DNA of 64,000 nt from Duganella aceris. GTDB lineage: Bacteria > Pseudomonadota > Gammaproteobacteria > Burkholderiales > Burkholderiaceae_D. Positions within the stretch are counted from its first letter, which is position 1, and each line of letters begins with the position of its first letter. The notes under the pieces were generated by a model, which was given only the letters and a program-made list of their open reading frames with translations, had not been told where the DNA came from and searched no databases. The position numbers and the translations under genes are program-made. Location of the stretch: NCBI RefSeq assembly GCF_011090165.1, contig NZ_JAADJT010000010.1, forward strand, positions 124,001-188,000, in the 5' to 3' direction. This document shows positions 43,825 to 52,398 of this stretch, in pieces.

Positions 43825-44934
43825 TCAGTCGGCGGCGCCAAGTTGCAAGGCGGCGGTGCGGGCGGTCTCCGCCTCTTTTTTGAGCAGCTCGCGCTGGGAC
43901 GGCGACAGCTGGGTCGGCCAGCCGATCATGTGCTGCTCGGCGATTTCCGCCAGCGCGGCGATCCAGACCGGGGATTCGTTCAGGCAAGGGATGTAGTGGA
44001 ACTCGCGGCCGCCGGCCTGTTCGAAGTCGTGGCGCACCTCCATCGAGATCTCCTCCAGCGTCTCCAGACAGTCGCCGATGAAGCCGGGGCAGATCACGTC
44101 GACGCGCTTGACGCCGTCGCGCGCGAGCTGCGCCACGGTCGGCGCGGTGTACGGCTGCAACCACTCGGCCTTGCCGAAGCGGGACTGGAAAGTGACCACA
44201 TACTGGTCCGGCGTCAGCTTGAGGGCGGCGGCCAGCAGGCGGGCGGTCTTCAGGCATTCGCAGTGATAAGGGTCTCCCAGCAGCAGCGTGCGCTTGGGGA
44301 CGCCGTGGAAGCTCATCACCAGCTTGTCCGGGCGGCCGTTGGCGTCCCAGTGGTTCAGCACAGATTGTTGCAGCGCGCGGATGTAGCCGTCGTGGTCGTG
44401 GTAGTTGCGCACGAAGCGCAGTTCCGGGATGTTGCGCACCGTGCCGTAGTGGTCGAACACGGCGTCGCAGATCGAGGCGGTGGTGGTGCCGGAGTATTGC
44501 GGATAGGCGGGCAGCACCAGGATGCGGTCGCAGCCGTCGGCCTTCAGTTTGGCGAGTACGTCGGGCAACGACGGCGAGCCGTAGCGCATGGCCATGGCCA
44601 CGGTCAGGTCCTGATGGCCGCGTTCGCCGAGCGCGCCGCGCAGGTAGAGCGCTTGCGCGGCGGTGTGGACTTTCAAGGGCGAACCTTCGCGGGTCCAGAT
44701 CGTTGCGTATTTTTTAGCCGATTGGCCGGAGCGGAACGGCAGGATGATCAGGTTGAGGATGAACCACCAGACCGCCCTCGGGATCTCGACCACGCGCGGG
44801 TCGGACAGGAATTCCTTCAGGTAGCGGCGCACGGCGGAGCGGGTCGGCGCATCGGGCGTGCCGAGGTTGACCAGCACGATGGCGCTGCGGCCGACGGCGC
44901 CGTGCTTGTAGGGTGGTTCTTTTTGGAAGGTCAT
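43825..44934 (-). CDS. hemH: Ferrochelatase
   Basis: 369 residues from the ATG at 44934; the frame upstream to 45006 comes from repeat-derived sequence. Inserts iron into protoporphyrin IX, the last step of haem synthesis. AIVLVNLGTPDAPTRSAVRRYL opens the fold; the catalytic His is in VMSFHGVPKRTLLLGDPYHCEC and the acidic metal site in CLETLEEISMEVRHDFEQAGG. Downstream of recN, separated by palindrome copy B. Confidence 0.94.
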   Translation of the reverse strand: MTFQKEPPYKHGAVGRSAIVLVNLGTPDAPTRSAVRRYLKEFLSDPRVVEIPRAVWWFILNLIILPFRSGQSAKKYATIWTREGSPLKVHTAAQALYLRGALGERGHQDLTVAMAMRYGSPSLPDVLAKLKADGCDRILVLPAYPQYSGTTTASICDAVFDHYGTVRNIPELRFVRNYHDHDGYIRALQQSVLNHWDANGRPDKLVMSFHGVPKRTLLLGDPYHCECLKTARLLAAALKLTPDQYVVTFQSRFGKAEWLQPYTAPTVAQLARDGVKRVDVICPGFIGDCLETLEEISMEVRHDFEQAGGREFHYIPCLNESPVWIAALAEIAEQHMIGWPTQLSPSQRELLKKEAETARTAALQLGAAD

Positions 44935-44983
44935 GAAGGCGGAGGAGTCGAATGGGATCAGCCGCCATCTTAACGCACGCTTG

Positions 44984-45060
44984 GGGGTCAGGTCTGCCAA
45001 TCGCACACAAGCTCGACCAGAGTACGGCCGCGTCCGTGTGCGAATGGCAGACCTGACCCC
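44984..45060. repeat. Long palindrome with GGGGTCAG...CTGACCCC ends, copy B
   Basis: Arms of about 25 bases (starting GGGGTCAGGTCTGCCA) pair with one mismatch across a ~26-base loop. The tips and the overall design match copy A at 28099-28184, while the inner arm sequence differs. It is inserted between recN and hemH, which are on the same strand, so may attenuate hemH transcription. Confidence 0.8.
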
Positions 45061-45067
45061 GGATTTT

Positions 45068-46720
45068 TCATGAGGCGAGTAGTTCGCGGGCGTGCTTGCG
45101 GGTGGTGGCGGTGATCTCCAGGCCGCCCAACATGCGCGCCACTTCTTCGACGCGGGCCTTGGCGTCCAGCACGTCGATGCGCGAGGCGGTCTTGCCGTTG
45201 GCCAGCGTGCCTTTCGCCACCTGGAAGTGCTGGCCCGCCTGGCTGGCCACCTGCGGCAGGTGGGTCACGCACAGCACTTGCCGCTCCTGGCCCAGCCGAC
45301 GCAGCAAACGCCCCACCACTTCCGCCACGCCGCCGCCGATGCCGCTGTCGACCTCGTCGAAGATCAGCGTCGGGGTGGTGGTGGCGTTGGACGTGATCAC
45401 CGAAATCGCCAGCGAGATCCGCGCCAGCTCGCCGCCCGACGCCACCTTGGCCAGCGGCCGCGCCGCCACGCCCGCGTGGCCGGCGACCAGGAACTCGACC
45501 TGCTCCAGGCCGTAGGCGCTCGCCTCCACAGGATTCAGCGCGACTTCGAAGCGCCCGCCGGTCATGTTCAATTCCTGCATCGCCTTGGTGACCGCCTCGC
45601 CCAGCTGGCGCGCGGCCTTCAGACGCGTCACCGACAGCGCGGCCGCTTCGTCCAGATACGCCGCCTTCAGCTTCTGCTCCTGCTTGCGCAAGCCGTCGAT
45701 GTCGCTGGCGTCGGCGATGCGCGCCAGGCGCTCGGCCAGCTTGGCGTGCTCCTCCGGCAGCTGCTCCTCGGTGACGCGGAACTTGCGCGCCGCCGAATGG
45801 ATCGCATCCATCCGCGCCTCCACCTGATGCAGCCGCGCCGGATCCAGCTCCACCCGATCCAGGTAATCGTTCAACGCATACACCGCCTCCTGCAACTGGA
45901 TGCGCGCCGGCTCGATCAGGTCGACGATGGCCTGCAGGCCGGTGTCGATGCCGGCCAGCTTGCCCAGCTTCTGGTTCAGCGACGACAGCTGCGACAGGAT
46001 CGGATGGTCTTCGGCTTCGGAGATGGTCGCCAGCGCCTCCTGCGCGCCCTCCAGCAGACTGGCGGCGTGCGACAGGCGGCTTTGCTCGTTGCTGACCTCG
46101 GCCCACTCGCCCGGCTTGACCGCCAGCTTTTCCAGCTCGTTGACCTGCCACTCCAGCCGCTCGCGCTCGTACAGCACGTTGGCGGCGTTGGTCTCGAACT
46201 CCTCCAGCTGTTTCGCCAGCGCGCGCCATGCCTTGTAGGCCAGCGACACCGCCTTGGCCTCGCCCGCCGCGCCGGCCTGGCCGTCGAGCAGCACGCGCTG
46301 CGCTTCGGTCTTCATCAGCGATTGATGCGCGTGCTGGCCGTGGATGTCGACCAGCATGTCGCCGACCTCGCGCAGCTGCGCCGCCGTCGCCGCGATGCCG
46401 TTGATGTAGGCCTTGCTGCGGCCGGCGTTGTCGATCACGCGGCGCAGCAGCGCGCCGCCCTCCTCGACCGCGAACTCGTTGGCCGCCAGCCAGGCGCCGG
46501 CCTGCTCGCTGAGCGCGAAATCGGCCGTGATGTCGGCCTTGGCCGCGCCCTCGCGCACCACGCTGGCGTCGCCGCGTCCGCCCAGCGCCAGGGTCAGCGC
46601 GTCGATCAGGATCGATTTGCCGGCCCCGGTCTCGCCGGTGAAGACGGTGAAGCCGGCGGAGAATTCCAGTTCGATGGTGTCGACGATGACGAAATCACGG
46701 ATGGACAGGGTGCGGAGCAT
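45068..46720 (-). CDS. recN: DNA repair ATPase RecN
   Basis: 550 residues, SMC-like. The Walker A site FTGETGAGKSILIDALTLALG is at the N-terminus, a coiled-coil arm follows (about residues 160-370), then LAKVASGGELARISLA (signature) and TPTLIFDEVDSGIGG (Walker B). It acts early at double-strand breaks. Fifteen bases behind nadK, downstream of a LexA box, which fits its known SOS control. Confidence 0.96.
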   Translation of the reverse strand: MLRTLSIRDFVIVDTIELEFSAGFTVFTGETGAGKSILIDALTLALGGRGDASVVREGAAKADITADFALSEQAGAWLAANEFAVEEGGALLRRVIDNAGRSKAYINGIAATAAQLREVGDMLVDIHGQHAHQSLMKTEAQRVLLDGQAGAAGEAKAVSLAYKAWRALAKQLEEFETNAANVLYERERLEWQVNELEKLAVKPGEWAEVSNEQSRLSHAASLLEGAQEALATISEAEDHPILSQLSSLNQKLGKLAGIDTGLQAIVDLIEPARIQLQEAVYALNDYLDRVELDPARLHQVEARMDAIHSAARKFRVTEEQLPEEHAKLAERLARIADASDIDGLRKQEQKLKAAYLDEAAALSVTRLKAARQLGEAVTKAMQELNMTGGRFEVALNPVEASAYGLEQVEFLVAGHAGVAARPLAKVASGGELARISLAISVITSNATTTPTLIFDEVDSGIGGGVAEVVGRLLRRLGQERQVLCVTHLPQVASQAGQHFQVAKGTLANGKTASRIDVLDAKARVEEVARMLGGLEITATTRKHARELLAS

Positions 46721-46735
46721 GGATGCCTGATAAAT

Positions 46736-47644
46736 TTAATTGAGTTTGCCTTCACCGGACGGATACTCGTTCCAGTGCAGTTTTTCGCGCAAGGTGTTGT
46801 AGTAGCTCCAGCCTTCCGGATGCAGGAAGGTGATCGCGTGCGGCGAGCGCTGGATCACGATCTGGTCCTGCGCCTGCAGGCTGGCGAAGGTTTGCATGTC
46901 GAAGTTGACGCTGGCGTCGCGTCCGCGCACGATCTCGATCACGATCTCGCTCGACTCGGGCAGCACGATCGGCCGGTTCGACAGCGCGTGCGGCGCGATC
47001 GGCACCAGCACGATGCCGCCCAGGCTAGGATGCAGCAGCGGTCCGCCGGCCGACAGCGCGTACGCGGTGGAGCCGGTCGGGGTGGAGATGATCAAGCCGT
47101 CGGAGCGCTGGTTGTACATGAAGTGGCCGTCGACGTCGACCCGCAGCTCGGCCATGCCGGCGCCGGCGCCGCGCGCCACCACCACATCGTTGACCGCCAG
47201 GCCGACGTGGATGGTGTCGCCGTTGCGGCGCACGCGGCCTTCGAGCAGGGTGCGCCGTTCGGCCTTGTAGCTGCCGGCCAGGATCTTGGCCAGCACCGGC
47301 AGCATGCCTTCGAGCGGAATGTCGGTCATGAAGCCGAGGCGGCCCTGGTTGATGCCGATCAGCGGCACATTGAACGGCGCCAGCTGGCGCGCGATACCGA
47401 GCATGGTGCCGTCGCCGCCCATGACGATGGCGGCGTCGCAGTGGGCGCCGATGCCGGCCGCGTTCATGACCCGCACGCTGGCCGGCATGAGTTCCAGGTG
47501 GGCGGCGGTCTGTTCTTCAAACACCACCGTGTAGCCGCCCTGCTGCAGGAACTCGACCACGCTGCCGACCGACTCGGCGATGCCGTCGGTATTCTGGCGG
47601 ACAACCAGGGCGATGGTGTGGAAAACGGCGTGCGTGGCGGTCAT
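46736..47644 (-). CDS. nadK: NAD kinase
   Basis: 302 residues from the ATG at 47644; the longer frame to 47716 lacks conserved sequence. Phosphorylates NAD to NADP with ATP. VMGGDGTMLGIARQL is the signature loop, NDVVVARG and SDGLIISTPTGSTAYALSAGGPLL the NAD-binding motifs. First gene of nadK-recN-hemH with a LexA box in the promoter region. Confidence 0.95.
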   Translation of the reverse strand: MTATHAVFHTIALVVRQNTDGIAESVGSVVEFLQQGGYTVVFEEQTAAHLELMPASVRVMNAAGIGAHCDAAIVMGGDGTMLGIARQLAPFNVPLIGINQGRLGFMTDIPLEGMLPVLAKILAGSYKAERRTLLEGRVRRNGDTIHVGLAVNDVVVARGAGAGMAELRVDVDGHFMYNQRSDGLIISTPTGSTAYALSAGGPLLHPSLGGIVLVPIAPHALSNRPIVLPESSEIVIEIVRGRDASVNFDMQTFASLQAQDQIVIQRSPHAITFLHPEGWSYYNTLREKLHWNEYPSGEGKLN

Positions 47645-47731
47645 AAAAATCTCGGCAAAAGGGTGAGGTCGGCGACACGCAGCAGGGTAACCCATAACGC
47701 CGGCTTCTGCTATCACCCGCTAGCGCCATCA

Positions 47732-47747
47732 CTGTACATTTAAACAG
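47732..47747. promoter_or_regulatory. LexA (SOS) box upstream of nadK-recN
   Basis: CTGTACATTTAAACAG fits the LexA pattern CTGT-N8-ACAG exactly and lies about 90 bases before the nadK start, overlapping a possible -35/-10 pair (TTGCGC, 17 bases, TACAGT). It explains damage induction of recN and would also include nadK and perhaps hemH. Confidence 0.8.
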
Positions 47748-47784
47748 TGCATTGCGCAAGCGTACGCACTCGTCGCACGCGCTC

Positions 47785-48834
47785 CTAATGGCCGATGGTC
47801 ATCAGCCCCATGCCCATCGAGACCAGCACCGCCAGCCCCAGCGCCATCACGTAGGCCAGCATCAGCGCCGACCAGCGCAGGAAGGTGGTGAAGCGGCCGC
47901 TGTGATACACGCGCCGCATCGCCCACGGCAGGTAGCCCAGCACCCAGCACCACAGCAGCAGCCGCACGAAGGTGAACGGCACCAGCACCATCACGCCGAA
48001 CATGAAGAAGGCGAAGGCGTTGGTGTGCAGCGCGAACAGCACATGCTCGCCGAAGCGCCGGCCGGAACCCAGGTACAGCACCTTCAGGAACATCGCGAAC
48101 ACCGGCATCATGCAGAAGATGGCATACGGCGCGTAGTGATAGAAGCCGTCCTTGAACACCTTCATCTGCTGATCGTTGGGCAGGGCCTGGAACGCGTGCC
48201 ACTGGTGACGCAGCGTGGGCCAGTCGGCCAGCCAGCTGTCCACATCGTCGTTGCTCAGATTGACGTCGCCGTCTTTATTGGTCCATTTCTTGACCGCTTC
48301 CGGCGCCGGCGCGGGGGCCTCCTTCGGGGCGGCGCGCTTGACGGCGGCATCCTCGGCGTCGATATCCTTCTTCATCTCCGCGATCGCCGCCTCGGCGGCG
48401 GCCTTGCCGCGCGCCTCGTCCGGCGTCAGCGGCTTGCCGGACAGCCGTGCCTGCGCCTTGGCGATCTGGCGCGTCGCGCCGGTCGTCTCGGCGGTGATTT
48501 TATCGGCGTCGACGTCGCCGGTGTGCGGATCGAAGCTGCCGGTGAACTTCAGCAGCGCGAAGAACAGGATGCTCAAACTCAGGTACAGCCGCAGCGGCTG
48601 CACGAAGCGCACGCGCCGGCCACGGATGTATTCATTGGTCAGCAGGCCGGGACGGAACAGCAGCCGCGTCAGGCTGCCCCACAGCTTGCCCTCCAGCGCC
48701 ACGTAGTGGCCGATGAACTCGTGCAGGAACTCGCGCGTGCTGGCGTGGTGCAGGATCGCTTCCTGACCGCAGTTGGCGCAGAAATGGCCGCCGATCGGCG
48801 CTTCGCAGTTCGGGCAATTCACGGCAGTGCTCAT
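47785..48834 (-). CDS. DUF3667-type membrane protein with N-terminal zinc ribbon
   Basis: 349 residues. The first 25 hold two CXXC pairs (CPNCEAPIGGHFCANCGQE), a zinc ribbon. RPGLLTNEYIRGRRVRFVQPLRLYLSLSILFF is the recognisable DUF3667 core with the first membrane span. A ~100-residue charged, Ala/Lys-rich insertion (about 120-215) precedes three or four further hydrophobic segments at the C-terminus. Function unknown. Divergent from the small protein at 48963. Confidence 0.8.
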   Translation of the reverse strand: MSTAVNCPNCEAPIGGHFCANCGQEAILHHASTREFLHEFIGHYVALEGKLWGSLTRLLFRPGLLTNEYIRGRRVRFVQPLRLYLSLSILFFALLKFTGSFDPHTGDVDADKITAETTGATRQIAKAQARLSGKPLTPDEARGKAAAEAAIAEMKKDIDAEDAAVKRAAPKEAPAPAPEAVKKWTNKDGDVNLSNDDVDSWLADWPTLRHQWHAFQALPNDQQMKVFKDGFYHYAPYAIFCMMPVFAMFLKVLYLGSGRRFGEHVLFALHTNAFAFFMFGVMVLVPFTFVRLLLWCWVLGYLPWAMRRVYHSGRFTTFLRWSALMLAYVMALGLAVLVSMGMGLMTIGH

Positions 48835-48962
48835 GCAAACATCCTGGTGGCGGAAAGATAGCTAAATAATAAACGACTTCCATCATAGTTGTCAGAATTC
48901 AATGTGGCGACTGACACAAAACCAACTGTATAAGATGCAGAGCAACACCAAGGAGAATCGAT

Positions 48963-49214
48963 ATGAAACAAGAACACGTCAATACGGACGCCAAGGTCGA
49001 GAACGACGGCGTCAAGCGCATGCCGCACGAACGCGACGAATCGCCCGACGCACAGGACAACACACCGCGCAGCATCATGAAGCAGGCCGCCGCCGACGTC
49101 GACAGCGGCATGGTCGACACCGACCTGCACAACCAGCCGGGCGTCGAGAAGGTCAAGACCCCGGCGCCGCGCGAAGCGACCGCCAAGCCGCAACCCAACA
49201 CCAAGCAGGATTGA
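48963..49214 (+). CDS. Small hydrophilic protein of unknown function
   Basis: 83 residues, very rich in Asp, Glu, Lys, Pro and Gln, no cysteine and no hydrophobic segment, so probably disordered. AAGGAG seven bases upstream and a position four bases before the next gene support translation. The central motif (SIMKQAAADVDSGMVDTDLHNQPGVEKVK) may be conserved. I do not recognise the family; disordered proteins of this type are often stress-linked. Confidence 0.7.
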   Translation: MKQEHVNTDAKVENDGVKRMPHERDESPDAQDNTPRSIMKQAAADVDSGMVDTDLHNQPGVEKVKTPAPREATAKPQPNTKQD

Positions 49215-49218
49215 ACCC

Positions 49219-50550
49219 ATGAACCAGACCAGCATCGCCGCCGCCCTGACCCTGATGTGCGCCGCGCTCGCCCCGTTGACGGCGCAGGCGCAGAGCTATC
49301 CCACCGGCTTCGGCCCCAACCCGGTGCTGCCCAAGCCGGAACACTCGCTGATCCCGACCGTCAACGTGGCGCCGACCGAGCCGTGGTCGGCGCAGCAACA
49401 GCCGCGCGCGCCGGCCGGCTTCGGCGTCACCGCGTACGCGCGCGGCCTCGACCATCCGCGCTGGGTCTACACGCTGCCGAACGGCGACGTGCTGGTGGCG
49501 GAAACCAACGCCCCGCCCAAGCCGGATGACGAAAAAGGCATCAAGGGCAAGATCATGAAGTCGCAGATGAAGAAAGCCGGCGCGGTCACGCCGTCGGCCA
49601 ACCGCATCACGCTGCTGCGCGGGCTGGACGCCAACGGCGCGGCGCAGAGCAAGACCGTGTTCCTGCAGGGCCTGAACTCGCCGTTCGGCATGACGCTGGC
49701 CGGCGGCAACCTGTACGTCGCCGCCACCGACGCCGTGCTGCGCTTCCCGTACAAGGACGGCGACACCAGCATCAGCGCGCCCGGCGTCAAGGTGATGGAC
49801 CTGCCGGCCGGCACCCGCAACCACCACTGGACCAAGAACATCATCGCCAGCCCGGACGGCAAGTTCCTGTACGTGACGGTCGGCTCCAACAGCAACGTCG
49901 GCGAGAACGGCATGGAAGCGGAAACCGGCCGTGCCGCGATCTGGCAGCTGGAGATCGCCACCAATAAATCGCGCCTGTACGCGACCGGCCTGCGCAACGC
50001 CAACGGCATGGGCTGGGAGCCGAGTACTAAGGCGCTCTGGACCACCGTCAACGAACGCGACGAACTGGGCAACGACCTCGTGCCCGACTACATGACCTCG
50101 GTGAAGGAAGGCGGCTTCTACGGCTGGCCGTACAGCTATTACGGTCAGAACGTCGATACCCGCGTCTCGCCGCAGAAACCGGAGCTGGTGGCCAAGGCGA
50201 TCGCGCCCGACTACGCGCTGGGCGGCCACACCGCCTCGCTGGGCCTGACCTTCTACGAAGGCAAGGCCTTCCCGGCGAGCTACCAGGGCGGCGTGTTCAT
50301 CGGTCAGCACGGCTCGTGGAACCGCAAGCCGCACAGCGGCTACAAGGTGGTGTTCGTGCCGTTCAGCGGCGGCAAGCCGTCCGGCCCGCCGCAAGACTTC
50401 CTCAACGGCTTCCTCGACAAGGACGGCAAGGCGCAGGGCCGGCCGGTCGGCGTCGCGGTCGACGGCCAGGGCGCGCTGCTGGTCGCGGACGACGTGGGCA
50501 ATATCATCTGGCGCGTCGCGCCTGCGGCGGCCAAGAGCGCCAGCCGATAA
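49219..50550 (+). CDS. Soluble PQQ-type sugar dehydrogenase / sorbosone dehydrogenase family protein
   Basis: 443 residues with a signal peptide (SIAAALTLMCAALAPLTAQA). The six-bladed propeller fold is suggested by ARGLDHPRWVYTLPNGDVLVAETN, NSPFGMTLAGGNLYVAATDAV, FLYVTVGSNSNVGENGME, ATGLRNANGMGWEP and GSWNRKPHSGYKVVFVPF. Family members oxidise sugars in the periplasm with PQQ; no PQQ synthesis genes are in view. Four bases after the small hydrophilic protein gene, so probably co-expressed. Confidence 0.82.
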   Translation: MNQTSIAAALTLMCAALAPLTAQAQSYPTGFGPNPVLPKPEHSLIPTVNVAPTEPWSAQQQPRAPAGFGVTAYARGLDHPRWVYTLPNGDVLVAETNAPPKPDDEKGIKGKIMKSQMKKAGAVTPSANRITLLRGLDANGAAQSKTVFLQGLNSPFGMTLAGGNLYVAATDAVLRFPYKDGDTSISAPGVKVMDLPAGTRNHHWTKNIIASPDGKFLYVTVGSNSNVGENGMEAETGRAAIWQLEIATNKSRLYATGLRNANGMGWEPSTKALWTTVNERDELGNDLVPDYMTSVKEGGFYGWPYSYYGQNVDTRVSPQKPELVAKAIAPDYALGGHTASLGLTFYEGKAFPASYQGGVFIGQHGSWNRKPHSGYKVVFVPFSGGKPSGPPQDFLNGFLDKDGKAQGRPVGVAVDGQGALLVADDVGNIIWRVAPAAAKSASR

Positions 50551-50577
50551 ATCGTAGTCACATTCAAGGAGATCACC

Positions 50578-51009
50578 ATGAGCATCAAACGTAGCGGATC
50601 GGCGGTATGGAGCGGCGGCCTGAAGGACGGCATCGGCAGTGTTTCCACCCAGAGCGGCGCGATGGACAAAGTCCAGTACGGCTTCAAGACGCGTTTCGAG
50701 GACGGCCCCGGCACCAATCCGGAGGAACTGATCGGCGCGGCGCACGCGGGCTGCTTCACGATGGCGCTGTCCGGCGTGCTGGCCGAGGCGGGCCTGACCG
50801 CCAAGAACCTGGCGACCAAGGCCACCGTCACGCTGGACAAGGTCGACGGCGGCTTCTCGATCTCGGCGGTACACCTGGAGCTGGTGGCGACCATCCCGGG
50901 CGCGGACCAGGCCAAGTTCGACGAGGCGGCGCAGAAGGCGAAGCTGAATTGCCCGGTCTCCAAGCTGCTCAACGCCGAGATCACGCTGGACGCGCGGCTC
51001 GAAGCCTGA
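50578..51009 (+). CDS. osmC: OsmC-family peroxiredoxin
   Basis: 143 residues. The two catalytic cysteines are in LIGAAHAGCFTMALSGVLAEAG and LNCPVSKLLNAEITL. OsmC reduces organic hydroperoxides in the cytoplasm. A good AAGGAG lies upstream of the ATG. Follows the sugar dehydrogenase gene by 27 bases and precedes glyoxalase I, a grouping that suggests stress and carbonyl defence. Confidence 0.92.
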   Translation: MSIKRSGSAVWSGGLKDGIGSVSTQSGAMDKVQYGFKTRFEDGPGTNPEELIGAAHAGCFTMALSGVLAEAGLTAKNLATKATVTLDKVDGGFSISAVHLELVATIPGADQAKFDEAAQKAKLNCPVSKLLNAEITLDARLEA

Positions 51010-51068
51010 GCAAGGTTGCGGCAAAACGCATAGAATTCCGGTTTATCTGATTCCAACGAAAGACCACG

Positions 51069-51476
51069 ATGCGTATTTTGCACACCATGCTGCGAGTCGG
51101 CGACCTGCCGCGTTCGATCGACTTCTACACCAAGGTGCTCGGCATGAAACTGCTGCGCACCAGCGACAATCCGGAGTACCAGTACACGCTGGCCTTCCTC
51201 GGCTATGGTTCGAACCCGGACCATGCCGAGCTGGAGCTGACCTACAACTACGGCCAGACCAGCTACGATCTCGGCACCGCCTACGGTCACATCGCGATTT
51301 CGGCCGACGACATCTACTCGGCCTGCGTCGCGGTCAAGGCCAACGGCGGCGCCGTGACCCGCGAGCCGGGCCCGGTCAAGGGCGGCTCGACGGTGATCGC
51401 CTTCGTCACCGACCCGGACGGCTACAAGATCGAACTGATCGAACGCAGCTTCGACGGCCAGGGCGCCGGTCTGTAA
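51069..51476 (+). CDS. gloA: Lactoylglutathione lyase (glyoxalase I)
   Basis: 135 residues. Converts the methylglyoxal-glutathione adduct to S-lactoylglutathione. Metal ligands are in the expected places: His in MRILHTMLRVGDL, Glu in HAELELTYNYG, His in AYGHIAISADD and Glu in GYKIELIER. Convergent with the SDR gene three bases beyond its end. Confidence 0.95.
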   Translation: MRILHTMLRVGDLPRSIDFYTKVLGMKLLRTSDNPEYQYTLAFLGYGSNPDHAELELTYNYGQTSYDLGTAYGHIAISADDIYSACVAVKANGGAVTREPGPVKGGSTVIAFVTDPDGYKIELIERSFDGQGAGL

Positions 51477-51479
51477 CCA

Positions 51480-52376
51480 TCAGGCGGGCACACCGGGCTT
51501 GAGCAAGTCGGCGATGCCGATGCGTTCAGCGAACTCCACCCGCACCCGCTCCGCCACCTCGGTCACCGCCGTGGCGCCGTCATCGATGAAATCGGTGATC
51601 GAGCGGAACGGCCGCGTGCCGTGCGGCAGGCCGACGATGCGGGCGATGTCGGCCGCCACCGCCGCCGGATCGGCCTCCGGCGGCATCAGCTCGGTCAAGC
51701 GCGCGCCGACCTGGTCCATCAGGCCGTCGTAGCGGGCATAGGCCCCGCCGGTCGCCGCGTCGGCCGGCTTGCCGGCGTTGGCGAAGTGGTCGGTGCCCGC
51801 AGTGAACGCGCCCGGCACCACGATCGAGGTTTCGATATTGAAGCGCGCCAGTTCAAACGCCAGCGTCACCGCCATCGAATCCAGCGCCGCCTTGGCCGCC
51901 GCGTACGGCCCGAGGAACGGCGGGAAGCCGCCGCGCGCGGTGGTGCTGCTGACCCACAACACCAGTCCCTTTTCCTGCCCGCGCATCAGCGGCAGCACCG
52001 CCTTGTTGACGCGCTGGGCGCCGAGGAAGTTGGTGTCGAACACGCGCGCGATCTCCTCCGGCGTGAAGGCTTCGGTCGGACCGATCACCAGATGGCCGGC
52101 GTTGTGCACCACCGCGTCCAGCCGGCCACGCTCGGCGACGATGGTGGCGACCGCCGCGTCGGCCGAGGCCTGCGACAACACGTCGAGTTCGACGGCGCGC
52201 ACGTCGGCGCCGTTGGCGAAGGCCCAGTCGCGCAGCTCGCGCACCTTGGCGGCGTTGCGGCCGCCGATGTCGCGCATCGAGGCGTAGACGGCGTGGCCGG
52301 CCAGCGCCAGCGCCTTGACCGACAGATGACCGATGCCGGTGCCGGCGCCGGTGACGAGGACAATGGATTTGCTCAT
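51480..52376 (-). CDS. Short-chain dehydrogenase/reductase
   Basis: 298 residues. NAD(P) motif VTGAGTGIGHLSVKAL, NAG in VVHNAGHLVIG, Ser near WVSSTTARGG, catalytic YAAAKAAL. Slightly longer than the classical SDR, with a C-terminal extension typical of members acting on hydrophobic alcohols or ketones. The substrate is unknown. Twenty-two bases behind a second SDR gene, so the two are probably co-transcribed. Confidence 0.85.
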   Translation of the reverse strand: MSKSIVLVTGAGTGIGHLSVKALALAGHAVYASMRDIGGRNAAKVRELRDWAFANGADVRAVELDVLSQASADAAVATIVAERGRLDAVVHNAGHLVIGPTEAFTPEEIARVFDTNFLGAQRVNKAVLPLMRGQEKGLVLWVSSTTARGGFPPFLGPYAAAKAALDSMAVTLAFELARFNIETSIVVPGAFTAGTDHFANAGKPADAATGGAYARYDGLMDQVGARLTELMPPEADPAAVAADIARIVGLPHGTRPFRSITDFIDDGATAVTEVAERVRVEFAERIGIADLLKPGVPA

Positions 52377-52398
52377 GCTGTTCTCCCGGTCCGCGCGA

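Noticed and set aside
45092..47743. An 883-codon plus-strand frame
   Set aside because: Antisense to recN and nadK, which are certain; no recognisable domain.
47763..47785. Possible CIRCE element (GCACTC then GCGCTCC) upstream of nadK
   Set aside because: The second arm does not match GAGTGC; no HrcA gene is in view.
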